A stretch of 64,000 nucleotides of DNA from Lonicera japonica (GCA_021464415.1 CM038466.1:49785356-49849355), one strand, 5' to 3'; counted from the first letter of the stretch, positions 10,065-22,730 are shown. Notes: generated by a model not told the origin, from the sequence alone. Numbers and translations are program-made.

Positions 10065-10617
10065 GACCCTCCTCCATTTATATTTTTCATCAACAATCAA
10101 CAGGATTTCGTGGTACACACCAAGAGATCCTTATATTCTCCCTCCAAGGAGGCTTAGGTATAATTTTCTCTCTCTTCTTTTATTTATTCGTCAGTTTTAT
10201 AATTTATATTCTTGTTTGCATAATTTCTATCACTTGATAGCTTTTCATAACCCTTTTTTCAAATTGCTTTTCAAAACCAAAGGAGTATAATAAACCCTAA
10301 TCCAATTCCAAAATAGTATTATTACTTTTTTACTTTTTCAAAAGTCTAGATTAGCGGTTTTATTACACGAAGGAATCGATAATCGCTATATATTCAATCT
10401 AACTCATAGATTGCAGTGTATATGAGATGAATACTCGATGATGAGAGCACTAGTGCCATCTATACTAGTTTAATCAATAGACTATGGTATATGATCGGTC
10501 TGCCTCATATAATATCGAATATAAGATTACACATTGAATCAGTTTTTGAAAAGCCCAAAGTTTTACAAAATCATTTGTTTCGTTGCATCTATTATTGTCA
10601 AATTCTCTTTTTCAAAT

Positions 10618-10639
10618 CACACACACACACACACACACT
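10618..10639. repeat. (CA)n microsatellite
   Basis: About ten CA dinucleotides within the Tat-A LTR. Confidence 0.95.
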
Positions 10640-10776
10640 TATTTTTAAAATAATTGGCGAATTAGAAAACACATCGTTTTCATCCCAACCCTAAAATTCT
10701 GATTTCTAAGGCAAGCACGAAAAGCTGTAAAGTAATAGCAATAGCATGCAAGAACTGAATTATAACACACGCATAT

Positions 10777-13615
10777 TGTAACACCCCCGCCTTAATTTAC
10801 AGGACAACACCCGTAATTAAGACCTGGAGTGCTACTAACCCATCTTAGATTGACTAAAATGGGCATATATGAAAACACATAAAGAAATGTAAACAGTAAA
10901 TATCACACATGTCAATCATGCAAGCTAGAAGAAGATAGTTCTGTACAAAATCATGCATACATGTAACCAATATACAAAACTAAACTAAGCGGGTGCAAGT
11001 CAATAGATAACACTCCGGGCTAGCCGTGGCTTCCCGAGATAACACATATATATAACAAAAAGTGAATATGTATCAGAGCCATCTATTTCATTCCCGAACC
11101 CATAGTCCCGTTACCATCGTCTGCCCCCTGAGTACCTGAAATTGTAAATAAAACACGGGGTGAGCTCACAACTCAGTAGGGGGGGGGGGGAAGAAAATAG
11201 GGAATAACATATCGAAATCACAATTCACGGTTCAACAACAATTCATATCTTAACAATTGCTTCGGTTTAAAAACCATCATCATATGAAACTATACGTGCT
11301 TATGCATATGCAGGTTACCTCCCTTGTGTCAACTGTTAAGCCTCGTAGCCAGAAAATATATATCCATATCGAGCCAAACTTTATCGAGGGCCTGACCGCC
11401 CGAGAGAACCATCTGTCAATAATCATAACTGGCCCGTTGGCCTCGGAGAATATCATAAGATCATAATCGAATCGGACCTCCAGTCCAACGATAATATCAC
11501 ACCCACAGAATCATTAGTGCCTTGCCAATTTGCCTATGTTCCCGGGCTCCACACCGGTGGCTAATAGGCGGCCATACATTGCTCCCCCAGGGGTTTAGGG
11601 ATTTTCAACCCAAGGGCACCGAGCCCTGCCTATTTTCCCATCCCGGCAAGCACCGTATTGATATCACCATCTGTTCTTGAGAGACACCAGCTCTCCATCT
11701 TATTCACGAACCACATAATCCTTCTTAAATGCCAATAATAGAGCCATGAACCGAGGAATTGATCCAGAGCTTGCCATGATATTTCTGAGCCTTTGGTTGA
11801 CACAATAATAATGCATACAGTATGCAAACATGCTCATTTATACAAACTTTAAGCAAACTATGCCGTACCCACTCAAGTACAATCAATTCTATATCTCTTG
11901 GCGTGTATAAATCAATCAATAGTTTCATTTTCCCTCACAAACAATATCCACACCACCAAGAGATATCGTATATGATTCCAATAACATAGTACAACCAGCG
12001 GGTAAGGCATATCGTGCTTTAAATCATGCAAACATAGCATTATAAATCAAACAACAATATGACCCTTTTTTATCACAAATAACATCCATACATCCAAGGG
12101 ATATCTCGTATAGTTCAATTAACACACTACACCAGATACAATTGGCATATTTTGCTTCAATACATGTATTCGTGCCATTTAACAAGCATTTGAAGTAATC
12201 TATATACCACATACACTTCAATAAGTCCTAGCCTTTAACCCATGGTGTGTACAAATCAATAACAATTCATTTCCATCAACTCATAATAGTCAAGCACCCA
12301 TGGGATTCTTCATTGGGTTTAACAACACAAGAATATCAAGTGTAAGTGGCATCTATCACCTCAAATCTTGTATTTAAATCTCTATGAGTCATGAAACATG
12401 CATATATGAAAATGAAAGGAACACTCGAACAATCGTTGCCATACATACTTGAAGGAAAAACCTCAATTAATATTCCATGGTGTATGCTTTTAATAATACT
12501 TCCATTATTTTTATCAACATATAGTAGCTATACCAACATGGAATATGTCATATGATTTCAAATATCACCTATTTCCAAGTGTGTATGGTATATATGTCAT
12601 CGCATCATGACCTTTAAAGCTATATAAACCATGAAGCATAGGTTCCATACCCATATTGTAATATTCAAGTCAAATATAACTCAATTGGAATGATTATCAA
12701 AAATTTTAAACCATGGTATCGAGTTTTGAGAAGATATAAACCCCTACCTCGACTTATGAGTGAATAAGAAGAAGAAAGGATGAAGATTGCGGCTCTCCCC
12801 CAAGCAATCTGCACGAAGAAGATGATGAATAGTAGCAAGGGAGAAGAAATTCAAGTGATTTGGAGCTTTAATCTTGTATCATGAGTGAAAAATAGATAAA
12901 ATTTACTTAGGAACTCCTCTCCCTCTCTCTAGAACTCTCTAGAGGCTTGTGGGTTTGTTTTGGTCGAAGTTTGGGGCAAAAGGGGTCCAAAGATCACTTA
13001 AAAACGCTCAAAACCGACATTGGTCTGCTGCCGGACCGGTCTAGAAAAAGACCATACCGGTCCGCACTTCAGTCTGAGATCCCCAGACCGGTCCGCGTAT
13101 AATTTTGGTGCTCTGATGCACTGTTTTTATTTTGGTCATAACTTTTGACTCAGAACTCCGATTGAGGCGTTCTTTATGTCCACAGAAAGGTATTTCAAAG
13201 ATCTATAACTTCCTAGTTGGAAGTTTTCCAAAATTATGGATCAATCGTTCCCATAAATTAACCGAAGACAGCGCTCTGCCAAAGCGCTACCGAAAGACCA
13301 GAATTTAACAATGGGCCTACTTCGGGCCCTGTTTTGGTGAACGATGAGTGCGAATTGGACTTCGTCCAAAACACGAAAGTTTTAGAATGACATGAATACT
13401 ATACACCCACTCAAACGGAACCTTAATAGGATAAGTAACGAAGAAATTACGATGGCTCAAAGTTGGCCAAAATTAACAAATCATGAAGAATCAAAACTTC
13501 CCATTTACCAACCAAAATCGATTCGGACCACCCGAATCACCCAATGATCACTCACATGAGTAAAAATAAGCTAATATAATACAATTTAAAACAAATTAAA
13601 ATACGGAGTGTTACA
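10777..13615 (-). mobile_element. Solo LTR, Ty3/gypsy chromovirus-like (target duplication CATAT)
   Basis: 2839 bp bounded by TGTAACACCCCC at 10777 and GGAGTGTTACA at 13605-13615, flanked by a perfect duplication CATAT (10772-10776 and 13616-13620). The ends form an inverted repeat (TGTAACAC / GTGTTACA). A TGTAACAC(T/C)CCG start and the block GGGGTGAGCTCACAACTCAGT near 11160 resemble LTRs of plant chromoviruses of the Tekay/Del type; on that basis the sense strand is minus. It has no coding region. It holds a 12-G run (11179-11190) and three ACCGGT palindromes (13034-13093). It is inserted in the Tat-A 3' LTR and is therefore younger. Boundaries are firm, family moderate. Confidence 0.85.
13034..13093. 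repeat. Three ACCGGT palindromes in the presumed U3 of the solo LTR
   Basis: GACCGGTC at 13034-13041, TACCGGTC around 13055-13062 and GACCGGTC at 13086-13093, spaced about 22-30 bp and each with CCG(C/G) flanks. Given the minus orientation, they lie 520-580 bp from the LTR start, in presumed U3. Confidence 0.7.
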
Positions 13616-13887
13616 CATATTCTACTCAAGAGACTGAAAGGGCGAATTTGGTGCCTAACACCTTTCCGATTCGTAACTTAATCCCCGAACTTTCGTATCA
13701 ACTGGTTTCGCATACATTGTGTATAAAAGAATATTTAGTCCATAAATACAACTCTTTTCTACAAACCTTTTTGTTTGTTTAGTAAAACAAACTGGCGACT
13801 CTTATTCCTTTCAAAACTGATCTTCAAAGCAACACTGGAATCGACCTAGAAATACTGTTGTTACAAGAATTCGACCTAAAAATACGT

Positions 13888-15282
13888 AATAAGAAGGGTG
13901 CAAAATTTAGTCACCGATCACCTCAGTAGACTTGCCACAAGCGCAGAATCATCACCATTAAAAGATTCATTCCCAGATGAGTATCTTTTTTCTATTGAAG
14001 AGGCAGTCCCCTGGTATGCTAATATAGTTAATTATTTAGTTACTAGAACATTACCAGATGATTTGTTTAGAGCTCAAAAAGATAAAATAAAAAGTGATGC
14101 TAAATATTATGTTTGGGATGACCCTTACTTGTGAAAACATTATTCTGATCAAATTATTTGTAGGTGCGTATCTGAAAAAGAAATTCATTCAATTCTAAAA
14201 TTTTGTCATTCATATGCTTGTGGAGGACATTTTGGTCGTAAGAGAACTGGTCGTAAGGTGTTAGAGTGTGGATTGTTTTGGCCCACTTTATTTCGTGATG
14301 CTTACATGTTTTACAAATCTTGTGAACAATGCCAGAAAACTGGAAACATAGGGCGTAGAGACCAATTGCCACTTACCCCTATTCTCGTTTGTGAGATATT
14401 TGATGTATGGGGTACTGACTTCATGGGCCTTTTTCCATCTTCATATAATCATGTCTACATTATTCTTGCTGTGGATTATGTTTCAAAATGGATGGAAACT
14501 AAAGTTACTCGTCCTAATGATGCTAAAGCTGTTGTAGATTTTGTCAAATCTCATATTTTTGCTAGGTTCAGTATGCCAAGGGCTATCATTAGTGATCATG
14601 GGACTCACTTCTGTAATAAAGTGGTGGAAGCTTTACTAAAAAAATACAATGTTACCCACGGTATCTCTACTGCTTATCACCAACAAACAAATGGACAAGC
14701 TGAGGTCTCCAACAGAAAAATTAAATCCATACTTGAAAAGACCATTAATTTGAATAGAAAGGATTGGAGCCTAAGACTTTAAGACTTGATGATGCACTTT
14801 GTGCTTATCGAACAACCTACAAAACTCCAATAGGAATGTCCCCTTACCGATTGTTGTTTGGAAAACCATGCCATCTTCCAATGGAGTTAGAACACATAGC
14901 ATATTGGGTTGTTAAGAATTGTCACATGAAAATAAATGAATCGGGTAAGCAAAGGAAATTACAACTACAAGAGCTGGAAGGAATTCGCAATGATGCCTAT
15001 TAGAACTCAGAACTTACAAAGAAAAGACAAAAGCCTTCCATGATCTCGAGAAAACATTTTTCCATTGGCCAAAAAATTCTACTTTATCATTCTAGGCTTA
15101 AATTATTTCCTGGCAAATTGCGTTCTAGATGGATAGGTCCTTTTATTGTTACTAATGTGTTCTCTCATGGTGTAGTTGAAATAAGAAACTTGGACACCAG
15201 TAAGATTTTTAAAGTCAATGGACATCGTCTAAAACCCTTTTATGAAGGATTTCAAGTATATGATGTTGATCAGTTCTATTAG
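13888..15282 (+). pseudogene. Athila-1 integrase with RNase H tail
   Basis: DHLSRL at about 13916 is the end of RNase H. The integrase zinc finger follows (HSYACGGH near 14210, CEQCQ near 14323). The catalytic core keeps all three acidic residues: D in GTDFMG (about 14411), D in ISDHGTHF (about 14593) and E in GQAEVSNR (about 14700). The C-terminal domain ends [14 protein letters not shown], stop at 15280-15282. Damage: TGA at 14132-14134 where Trp is expected, a frameshift near 14780, and TAG at 15001-15003. The core is well preserved compared with Athila-2, suggesting a younger copy. Confidence 0.88.
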
Positions 15283-17040
15283 GACTGTCCTACTTACGCC
15301 AATTAAGTGATGAAAACGTCTAGCCAAAGACGTTAAAGAAAAGCGCTCTTGGGAGGCATCCCAATTTTTTTTAATTTAGCATTTATTTTATTTTATTTTT
15401 TGTTTTTATTTTGTGATTTTGTTTGACTTTTGGGCAGAAATGGATATTGTGTAAGCCATGGGCGTGCCTAGTAGAGTAAAGCAATATATCTTTGCAGTAG
15501 AGTTTTTGAAATAAAGCGTGCCCACGCTTTAATAATGCCTCTCTCTTCCCTTAAAGAATCTAGATTTGCCACCCCTCCTCCATGATGCTCTATCTCCAGG
15601 GTAGTCCTCTAACCTTCTTCTTTTATTGCTTTTGATTAATACATAAAGGACTATGCATACTTTAAGTGTGGGGGAGGGATCTCATTGTACTTTTTGTATA
15701 TATTTCTTTCAAAAAAAATAAATTTTGATCTCTTTTAAATTTTGGATTCTGTCAATGCCTATTTCTATATGATCTAAATCATTATGCATTATTAAGATGA
15801 ATTGAGGGAAACAAGGGATTGGCATAGATAGTTAAATTCTTATTCACTACGCAGTGTTTGGTTACTCTTGATTATTGATTGAATGGAGAATGTGTGAGAT
15901 TTACCACATATTACCCACCCAGTAAGCTTTTGAGCCTTTGAGCACTTACATCATATCATGCTCATTTTCTTTGATTGTGTGATTGTCATGCATGGTTGAT
16001 TCTTCTAGAACTTTCTTTGTTATACATGTGGATTGCCATGTGGTTTGGATGCATTAAAAGTAAGGTCATTTAACTAAAGCCAATTTTAAAACTTTCTAAA
16101 AAGCCAACCTTGAATTATTTCCTTAGAGAGCCAATTTTGAGCCTTAGCCTTTCATTGGCTAATTAGCCACAATATAAGCCTTGAGAAGATATTTTGTTAA
16201 TTTTCCCTTCTTTTGAACCTTGCATTGGAGGAACATATATGGACTTGTTCGTAAGAAGTCTCGGCTTGTTACTTTAGAAAGGTTGGAAGATTTTGAAGAT
16301 CGAAGAATGGTGTTGATAAGTTTTTTAAGGAAAATGGAGAGTTAAGGCTTGATATTATTCTAAAAAACAATAGAAATAAAAAAAAGAGTAGAAAAAAAGA
16401 AAAAAAAAAGAGAAGAAAAATCCTAAGCAATGTCAATGTGTTGTAATTATGAGAAAAGCTTAATCAAGGAAGAAAAGAAAGTGAATGAAGGAGGTGCAGT
16501 CTCGATTATTTAAAAAGTGATTTAAATGAAGGAATATGTGAAGTATTTAAGTCAAGCTGACATCTTTTTAGAGTAAGTTTGTGTAGTTCCTTCAATTAAA
16601 TAGCCCAAATATCTTTTATATCCCACCTTATCCAAAGCCCCGCTACAACTCGTTTAAAGACCCTTACTTTACATTCGAATCATCGTGGTATCAACGCGAT
16701 ATATTAGCAAGCCTATGGTAAGGATCTTCTTTGTTTTGACTTGAGAGTATACAATTTAAACCTTAAACACTTTGAGCGTATTGAGTGATAAACTGCGAGA
16801 GTGTTAGGTCCCAACACATTTGAATTTCGAGAAAATTATCGAGGTAATTGATTGTTTGTGTTGGTTTGTGGAATTTACTCTAATTTTTGTTGGTTTCTTG
16901 TTACTTTGAGATTTAAATCTTTAAGGCACGATGTTTTTGGGTTGCAGAGTAGTGGATAAAGGTAGAAGAAGGGGTGGTGACGAGAGTAATTTAAGCTCTT
17001 GAATGCTTGAGGGCAAGCATTGTTTTAGTGTGGGGGAATT
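15283..17040 (+). other. Athila-1 3' untranslated region and polypurine tract
   Basis: No ORF of note. It includes the Athila-type post-pol motif (about 15320-15365), a purine tract AGTGTGGGGGAGGG (15664-15677), A/G-rich sequence (16370-16420), and ends with AGTGTGGGGGAATT (17027-17040), the PPT that primes plus-strand DNA, directly before TGATAAGACGC. Confidence 0.7.
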
Positions 17041-18353
17041 TGATAAGACGCATAATTGTCATTTATCTTGTGATATATTCCCATGATTTTTTGGTTTTAA
17101 ATGCTTAATTTGCAGATATTAATTGCATATCGTGTTTGCTTAGGAAATATGATAGATATGGATATAAATGAGCTAAAAACACAAGTTAAGACGAAGGAAG
17201 CTAAAGTTGGAAAAAGTGAAGAAACCAGAAGAAGTATTAGCATAAAGCGTGGGCACGTTAAAGCTAAGAATCGTGTCCAAAAGACAGAAGTGCTGTTTTG
17301 TTAAGCCGTGGGTGTGCACAAATTCCGAAATTCAATCCTATTTTCCTAGCGTGTTCTCATAGCTGGCAGAAGAATTTAATTAGTTTTTGTAATTATTTTG
17401 GTGTCTTATTTCTTTCCTTAGTAGGTTTCTTATTTTAATTAGGAGACAATATTTAGTTGCTTTCTTTTAGGACTCCTATTTTTAGGAATAATTAGAGTTT
17501 TATTGTGCCTCTTGTTTTAGGCCTATAAATATTAGGTAAAGGTTAGGAAGAATGAACAACAAGAACACAACACATTATTTTCCTTCTCTTTTCTCCAAGT
17601 TAGAAGATTTTCTTTGCTCCATGGATTGCTAAGCTATTATTCTAGTTCAAGGTTATTCAAGGTTTTGATTCTTCAAGAATTGTGAAATCTAATTAATTTC
17701 TATTACTCTTTTATTCTCTGCTATTTATATATCTTCTATGCTTCATTATATTATTGTTGATTGATTAATACAAAGTGCACGCTATTTTAATTGATGAAAC
17801 AATATACTGTCAATTAGAAAATCTAAATCCTTAATTGTTTAGGTATTCTAATATTAGTCGTAAAATAACATAGACGGGGTTTATGTTGTGGGGATATATA
17901 ATCTAATTTAAATGGATCATGCTTATGTATCCACTTATTAGAATTGGGTCTCTCTAGTTATTAATGCTGTTAGTAAATTACATCATATGAGCTTATCTAG
18001 GGTTGTTTATCGATTAGAGAAATAATTTATGGTCGTACCTTGATTATCGACAAAGTAAGGAGAGATTGATTATTAGATCGTATCAATAACTATAACCAAT
18101 TTAGTAAAGAATAAAAGATTTATTTTTGCATCAATGATCAATTCAGTGAATCAATTCTAAGAATATACTAAGACTAGATCTTTCTTAAATATTGATTTCT
18201 CCCTTAAATTTCTTTCAATACAAAAATCCAAACCCCCTTTCTTTTATTATTTGAAGAATTAAGTCTAATCAGTCTCTGTGAATTCGACCCTGCTCACCGC
18301 TATACACAATTTAATTTAAATTTGAGTAGAAATTATTTTTGTTGGATTCGACA
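17041..18353 (+). mobile_element. Athila-1 3' LTR
   Basis: Starts TGATAAGACGC after the PPT and ends GTTGGATTCGACA at 18353. The TATA box is TATAAAT at 17524-17530. The LTR end resembles other Athila LTRs in having a TTCGAC motif and a final ACA. The following base begins a fragment of the membrane-protein gene. Confidence 0.8.
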
Positions 18354-18590
18354 CCCTTCAATCATCCTCAGCATTATCCCGCACGCGTAAAGGCATAATG
18401 ATATAAAGAAGCTATCATGTTGAATGTGCGACACTGAAAAGCAGTGGGAGAGTCCTGGTAGCTCACTTGGATAAGCCCGAATAGTAATCCGTTGAAGGTG
18501 AAGTTTGCCGCGTGACATGAAAAACTCAGAACTAATTCCGTTTGACTAATTAGAATAATTATTTGTCAAATCAGTCCCCAATAAATAAAT
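18354..18590 (-). pseudogene. Membrane-protein gene copy A, truncated by Athila-1
   Basis: Matches the start of exon 2 of copy B (complement of about 21320-21549): the stretches around AACTTCACCTTCAACGGATT, CCCACTGCTTTTCAGTGTC and GGGATAATGCTGAGGATGAT are shared. One base is missing in the stretch encoding the second membrane helix, shifting the frame into a stop. Sequence stops at 18353/18354, exactly at the Athila-1 LTR end, so the rest of exon 2 was removed or separated when Athila-1 inserted. No exon 1 or upstream match is seen nearby. Confidence 0.85.
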
Positions 18591-20996
18591 AAAAGGGAAA
18601 TAAATTGATTATCAAATATATAGACACTCTTAATTTGTAGTTGGACAGCATTATAGTCTTAGCACTACATTTTATGTTATTAATTATCAAGAAGTACCAC
18701 AAGAGACATTAAAAATTTAAGCACCGAGTCAGTGGCTCGTTGCCGAACTTGGATATTAGACGCAGTAACGTTTTATCAACTTGACTTAAATGACAACTTT
18801 TACTCGAATTTTTATTTCTAACTCGATAAATTGTCACAAAATATAAACTTTTAAATCGACATCTTACCACTAACTTATATTTTATATAATTAAACAACCA
18901 ACTTTTAATTTTATAACTAAATAATTTTATGTACCCTAGCTACAAATTAGAGATGCATATGTACATCACCCACAAAATATCAACACCCTTTCACTATATG
19001 AGTCACATGCTGCACAAATGCGCGGGGTTCACAACATACATGCGAGAAGCAAGAAATCAGGAAATTCTTTATCGCATACGCATGACCGTAAAGTAGCGGA
19101 AAAGGCTAATACACATTTGCAAAGTACAGGTCAGATGCCCACCAATTAGGACTTTGTAAGAGTATTTTCAAAGCGTTTTTCAAAAAATTAAACTATAAAT
19201 TTATTAAAAATTTATGTCACCAAAATTTACTTTAACAAAAATAGTAAAATAGAATCTCCAATTTAAAAAGTCTTTTTCACTCTTTAAATATAAAAAGAAA
19301 TAAAAGAACTCTTCAAACATACTTTTTAATATTTTATTAATGTAGTTTTGTGCTAATTTAAAATGATATTGTTGAAAAATAAAACATTTAATATATAATA
19401 ATATATTAAAAATTAAAATAATAATATATTTGAAGAGGCTCTTAATAAAATTATTTTTATAGAGTTATTTTTAAAGAGACTATTAGAGATGCTACAAAGG
19501 GACACAAAGCAGAGATATCAGATATCTATATATTGGCTTTATGAGCACAAAGAAGACAATTCTGTAGTGCCCTTTTAGCCGATTCTCTCTCATAAAAATT
19601 TTCTTCCAATTTTATTTGTTATTAAATTTTTTTTATGCTAGCATAGATTTGTACTATGATTAGGATGGGTATATTTAATTGATTATATTGCATTTGTTCG
19701 TGCCAATTGACTCTATCAATATAATGCTTTAATATTAAATACAATTATTTCTATTGGATGCTTATTTTAATTGATAAAAATAAAGTTGAATTCTCAACAT
19801 TATTTTTTGTTGGATTTACCTTATAGTTTGCTGAGAACGGATATAGGGTGCGTTTTGATGGATATATTCAGTGTTTTGACATTATATTTATTCATTCAAC
19901 TAAAAAACTCAACTAAACAGCACCTTTGTATTTTAAATTGTTAAAATTATAAATATTTCTTGATTATGTGATTGAGCATGTGTAAGTTGTTATATTAATT
20001 AATATTATAATTTATGATGATCAAATACATACATGTAGGCAAATAATTATTTTGAAATTTGGATTTAGAACATGGAGTGGTACACACCAAGTATTTGTTA
20101 AATTGTTTAAGTAACCGTCCAAGAACATGTTTTAGCCACAGTTGGTAAAATCTGAGCAAGTTGGTAATGAGGAAAGTAAAGTACCAAATATTTTAAAATA
20201 TAATTCAATACTTAATATTTTATAAGATTGATGGATGGTGTTAGTTTCCTATGCGGGAATATTGAATTATTCTTTAAAATATTTCAAATTTCACTTCATA
20301 TTTTGAATAGATTCTTTTGATTAATGAATTAGGCTTGTATGTTAAAATTTGATGATTTAGAATTTCGATTAAATTATTAATTTGGAAGATATTTTGATAT
20401 TTAGTACATGTTGAAGAACATATTGTAATTGATTAATTTGGTGAAAATAAGTAATAATTAAATTGTTTGAAATTTATGGTCAATTAAAATTAACAATTGT
20501 TTATGAAACTAATTAATAAACTAAATTAAAACAATTGTTTCTCAATTAAAAGCAATCGCAAGGGAAAAGAACACCACTTTGTACATAAATTGAAGATATT
20601 TTAATTAAATAAATCTCTCGACTCAATGATATAAAGTTAATGTTAGGACAGTCTTGAGATTGACCGAGTTTGCTCTCTAGGTCGGTTCAACAGGTAGGGC
20701 ACTAAGATCTTGTACTTATTATTGTGTCATGTTCACCCATCAACAAAAGATGAGACGTAAAGATTTCTTCTACAGAACAAAACAATTTCAACTTATTAAT
20801 TCAACCAGTCCCCTTCCTAAGTTTGGAAAGGTCCATACATAGGAAAGTGCTTTAAATATACAATACAACATAAAACAATATTTATATGCATAATAAGAGT
20901 TCAATCTGTGTATATACATAAGATCCCTAGTTATACAATTTTCTTCATCTTATTATAGTTGCTTTTGATCCATGGTAGTTTTAGACAACCAAAAAG
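18591..20996. other. AT-rich intergenic sequence with an Athila-type LTR fragment
   Basis: No gene is seen. 19150-19490 is very AT-rich and could be a decayed MITE (not supported by clear termini). About 19630-19910 matches the R/U5 part of the Athila-2 LTRs (about 39665-39930; 50740-51000). The rest is unrecognised. Confidence 0.6.
19630..19910 (+). mobile_element. Athila-2-type LTR fragment
   Basis: Shares with 39665-39930 the ordered blocks GCCAATTGACTCT, TTTTAATTGATAAAAATAAA, TTGTTGGATTTA, and GCGGATATA followed by GTTTTGACGGATAT-like sequence. No termini or PPT/PBS are visible, so it is an internal LTR relic much older than the other copies. Confidence 0.7.
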
Positions 20997-21952
20997 CTAT
21001 ATTGGGATGATATCAGTATCTTTGTCTCTTGGTCCGGAGCTTCTTGTAAAAATAGATTTGAAGTGACAAGTGAATATTACTATGTGATCGTTGATAAATT
21101 TGCGCAGCCACGGCAACATACTGATAACAGCAGCCTTTATGTTTCGGAAAAAATAATGAGCTAGTGTTGCTAAGAAGAGGACACAGATGAAAAACACATG
21201 GCAGAGGGGCTTGTAAGGGAGAAACGCGGATACCAGGGAGACTGGAGTGAGAATTCCCAAGTAGACAAGAGCATGATTGATGATTGTTACATAGCGGGGA
21301 AAGTCTTTGGCCTTCACTATCATCCTCAGCATTATCCCGCACACGTAGAGGCACAATGATATCAAAGAAGTTATCATGCTGAATGGGTGACACTGAAAAG
21401 CAGTGGGAGAGCCCGGGAACCTCATTTGGATGAGACCGATTAGTAATCCGTTGAAGGTGAAGTTTGCCGCGTGAAATGGAAAGCTCAGGACTGATTCCGT
21501 TTCACTAATTAGAACATGATTATTTATCAAATCAGTCCCAAATAAATAACTAAAATAGAAAGAAATTGAGAATATATATAAAATTGATTGCCGGAAACGG
21601 GTAGCTAGAGAGAATATATAGAGAGAGTTGCACAGAAATTGGAGGGAAGACACCCACCCCACCCACCCACCCACCCACCCACGCACACATGCATGTATAT
21701 ACTTATAGAAAGAGTTAAGCAGAAATTGGATTGCCGGAAACGGGTAGCTAGAAATTTACGCAGAAATTGGATTGCCGGAAACGGGTTGCTAGAGAGAATA
21801 TATAGAGATCGACAATTGTCTGGAAAATGGTAAAAGGAGCTAATACATACATATATACACTAACTAACAACTAACCAACCAACCTGATAGAAATATGTTG
21901 TAGTTGCAAGGGTTGAGCAGCAGTGTCTTCACCACCACCATTCTTTCTATCC

Positions 21953-21957
<5 letters not shown>
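20997..21957 (-). CDS. Two-exon gene for a 208-residue multi-pass membrane protein (copy B)
   Basis: Proposed exons: complement(21884..21957) and complement(20997..21549), 627 nt, 208 codons plus stop. Exon 1 encodes MADRKNGGGEDTAAQPLQ... and ends AG|GTTGGT; exon 2 starts after a pyrimidine-rich TTTTAG; the join keeps frame. ATG 21955-21957 is preferred because it directly follows a (GA)n 5' leader and the single-ORF alternative reads through the intron. Hydrophobic segments fall at about residues 53-70 (weak), 80-102, 112-136 and 141-160, with a basic, Ser/Asp-rich C-terminus (KSIFTRSSGPRDKD). A membrane location is inferred; no family or function is recognised. Truncated copies lie on both sides (18354, 27527/29555), and about 1.3 kb of upstream DNA is duplicated with copy C. 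It is the only plausible host gene here; expression is unproven. Confidence 0.65.
21570..21815 (-). repeat. Intron of copy B with triplicated 50-60 bp unit
   Basis: Within the intron (21550-21883) the stretch GATTGCCGGAAACGGG plus TAGCTAGAGAGAATATATAG occurs three times (about 21585, 21730, 21768). A (CCCA)n run lies at 21655-21680. Copy C has a single version (about 29433-29470), so the triplication is a later change in B. Confidence 0.8.

Positions 21958-22006
<49 letters not shown>
21958..22006 (-). repeat. (GA)n microsatellite in the 5' leader of copy B
   Basis: About 24 CT dinucleotides on the plus strand, ending directly at the proposed ATG of copy B. GA-repeat leaders are common in plant 5' UTRs and bind GAGA-type BPC factors. 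Copy C keeps the repeat (29613-29650) but lost the ATG beside it. Confidence 0.9.
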
Positions 22007-22011
<5 letters not shown>

Positions 22012-22730
22012 TTCTTCCTCTAACTGTACATGTATATATATACATTTGCGCGCGATGGGTTGAGTCATGAGTGACAATTTTGTTTCAATATGTTTTGGCC
22101 GGGTAGGTGTACAGTGCACACAATTTAGTTCTTAAAAGTCAAAAACGTATCTATCAATCAGGTCGTTATCAAAATTATCCTTTTCACGTAACGGGTCCAT
22201 AATATACATAACCAAAATGAGCCCAATTTTTTGGCCAGTATTAAAATTCACTTTATATATTTAAACTCACTTTTTATGCATTGTCTTTTTTTGGTGAAAA
22301 CTTTTTATGCATTGTCGATACCTCTCGGAGATCAAATGAAGCAAACTAGTAGACTCATGGTTGAGTTTTTAAAAAATATTTTAGGTTTTTTTAAAAAAAA
22401 TCGTATTTGGTTCACCAATTTTTAAAATTTCATTCAAATAAAAAGAATGTTTTTTGTTTATTTTTTCTTTTATATTTTAGAAAACTTTAAGAAATAAATA
22501 AATAAATCAAAGATTATATTTCTTGTAAGAAAAAAGAAAAATAATGTATTATGTACGAATCAAATTGAAAAACGTCAGTTTTAAAGAATTATATTTAAAA
22601 ATAAATTTTAAGTTAAATAATTAAAATTCTAACCAAACGGGAACTAAGCTATTCTAATTTGTCAAAATGACTAGACTCGTCCTTCTTTCTTTTTTTTATT
22701 GGATTTTAAGGTGGGGGATTGATCTTATTA

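Larger units (their letters stand above)
8814..13880 (+). mobile_element. Tat-A 3' LTR (with nested solo LTR)
   Basis: Begins TGTGATCACCTCATTTTGCG right after the purine tract GAAAGGGTC, the same context as the Tat-C LTR (GAGAGGGTC then TGTAGACACC on the minus strand). U3 contains three copies of a roughly 180-bp repeat (9410-9953), then TATAAATA at 10057-10064. R/U5 includes a CA microsatellite (10618-10639) and is split by a solo LTR at 10777-13615. It resumes at 13621 and ends after a conserved block (13641-13803: GGTGCCTAACACC, CCCCGAAC, TGGCGACTC). The right end (13850-13886) is uncertain; two copies of TCGACCTA(G/A)AAATAC lie there. Confidence 0.65.
1656..13886 (+). mobile_element. Tat-A: 5'-truncated Ty3/gypsy Tat-lineage retrotransposon
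   Basis: Decayed Tat-like element on the plus strand. The order RT - RNase H - second (archaeal-type) RNase H - integrase - long 3' region - 3' LTR is typical of the Tat/Ogre/Retand group, and the dual RNase H is the key lineage marker. The left end is cut inside RT, just before the YVDD box, where it abuts pararetroviral sequence; gag, protease and the 5' LTR are absent. The 3' LTR starts at 8814 after a purine-rich tract. Two solo LTRs are nested in it (6473-8268 and 10777-13615). The right end is approximate (13850-13886), where Athila-like coding sequence begins. No target duplication can be tested because the 5' end is missing. Confidence 0.8.
13887..18353 (+). mobile_element. Athila-1: 5'-truncated Athila-like Ty3/gypsy element
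   Basis: Starts abruptly at the end of RNase H (the DHLSRL tail) next to the Tat-A LTR end, then has integrase, a long 3' UTR, a PPT and a 3' LTR. The integrase sequence, the post-pol stretch (GTCTAGCCAAAGACGTTAAA, CTTGGGAGGCATCCCAA at about 15330-15362) and the TGGGGGAGGG tract at 15668 are typical of Athila elements. LTR, gag, PR and RT on the 5' side are missing, so no target duplication can be tested. Its LTR end cuts membrane-gene copy A exactly. Confidence 0.8.

Noticed and set aside
19150..19490. Possible AT-rich MITE
   Set aside because: Candidate ends do not form a convincing inverted repeat and no target duplication was found.
21013..21393. Alternative 126-codon frame overlapping membrane-gene exon 2
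   Set aside because: Shadow of the real frame; the 208-codon spliced product has better hydrophobic structure and splice support.
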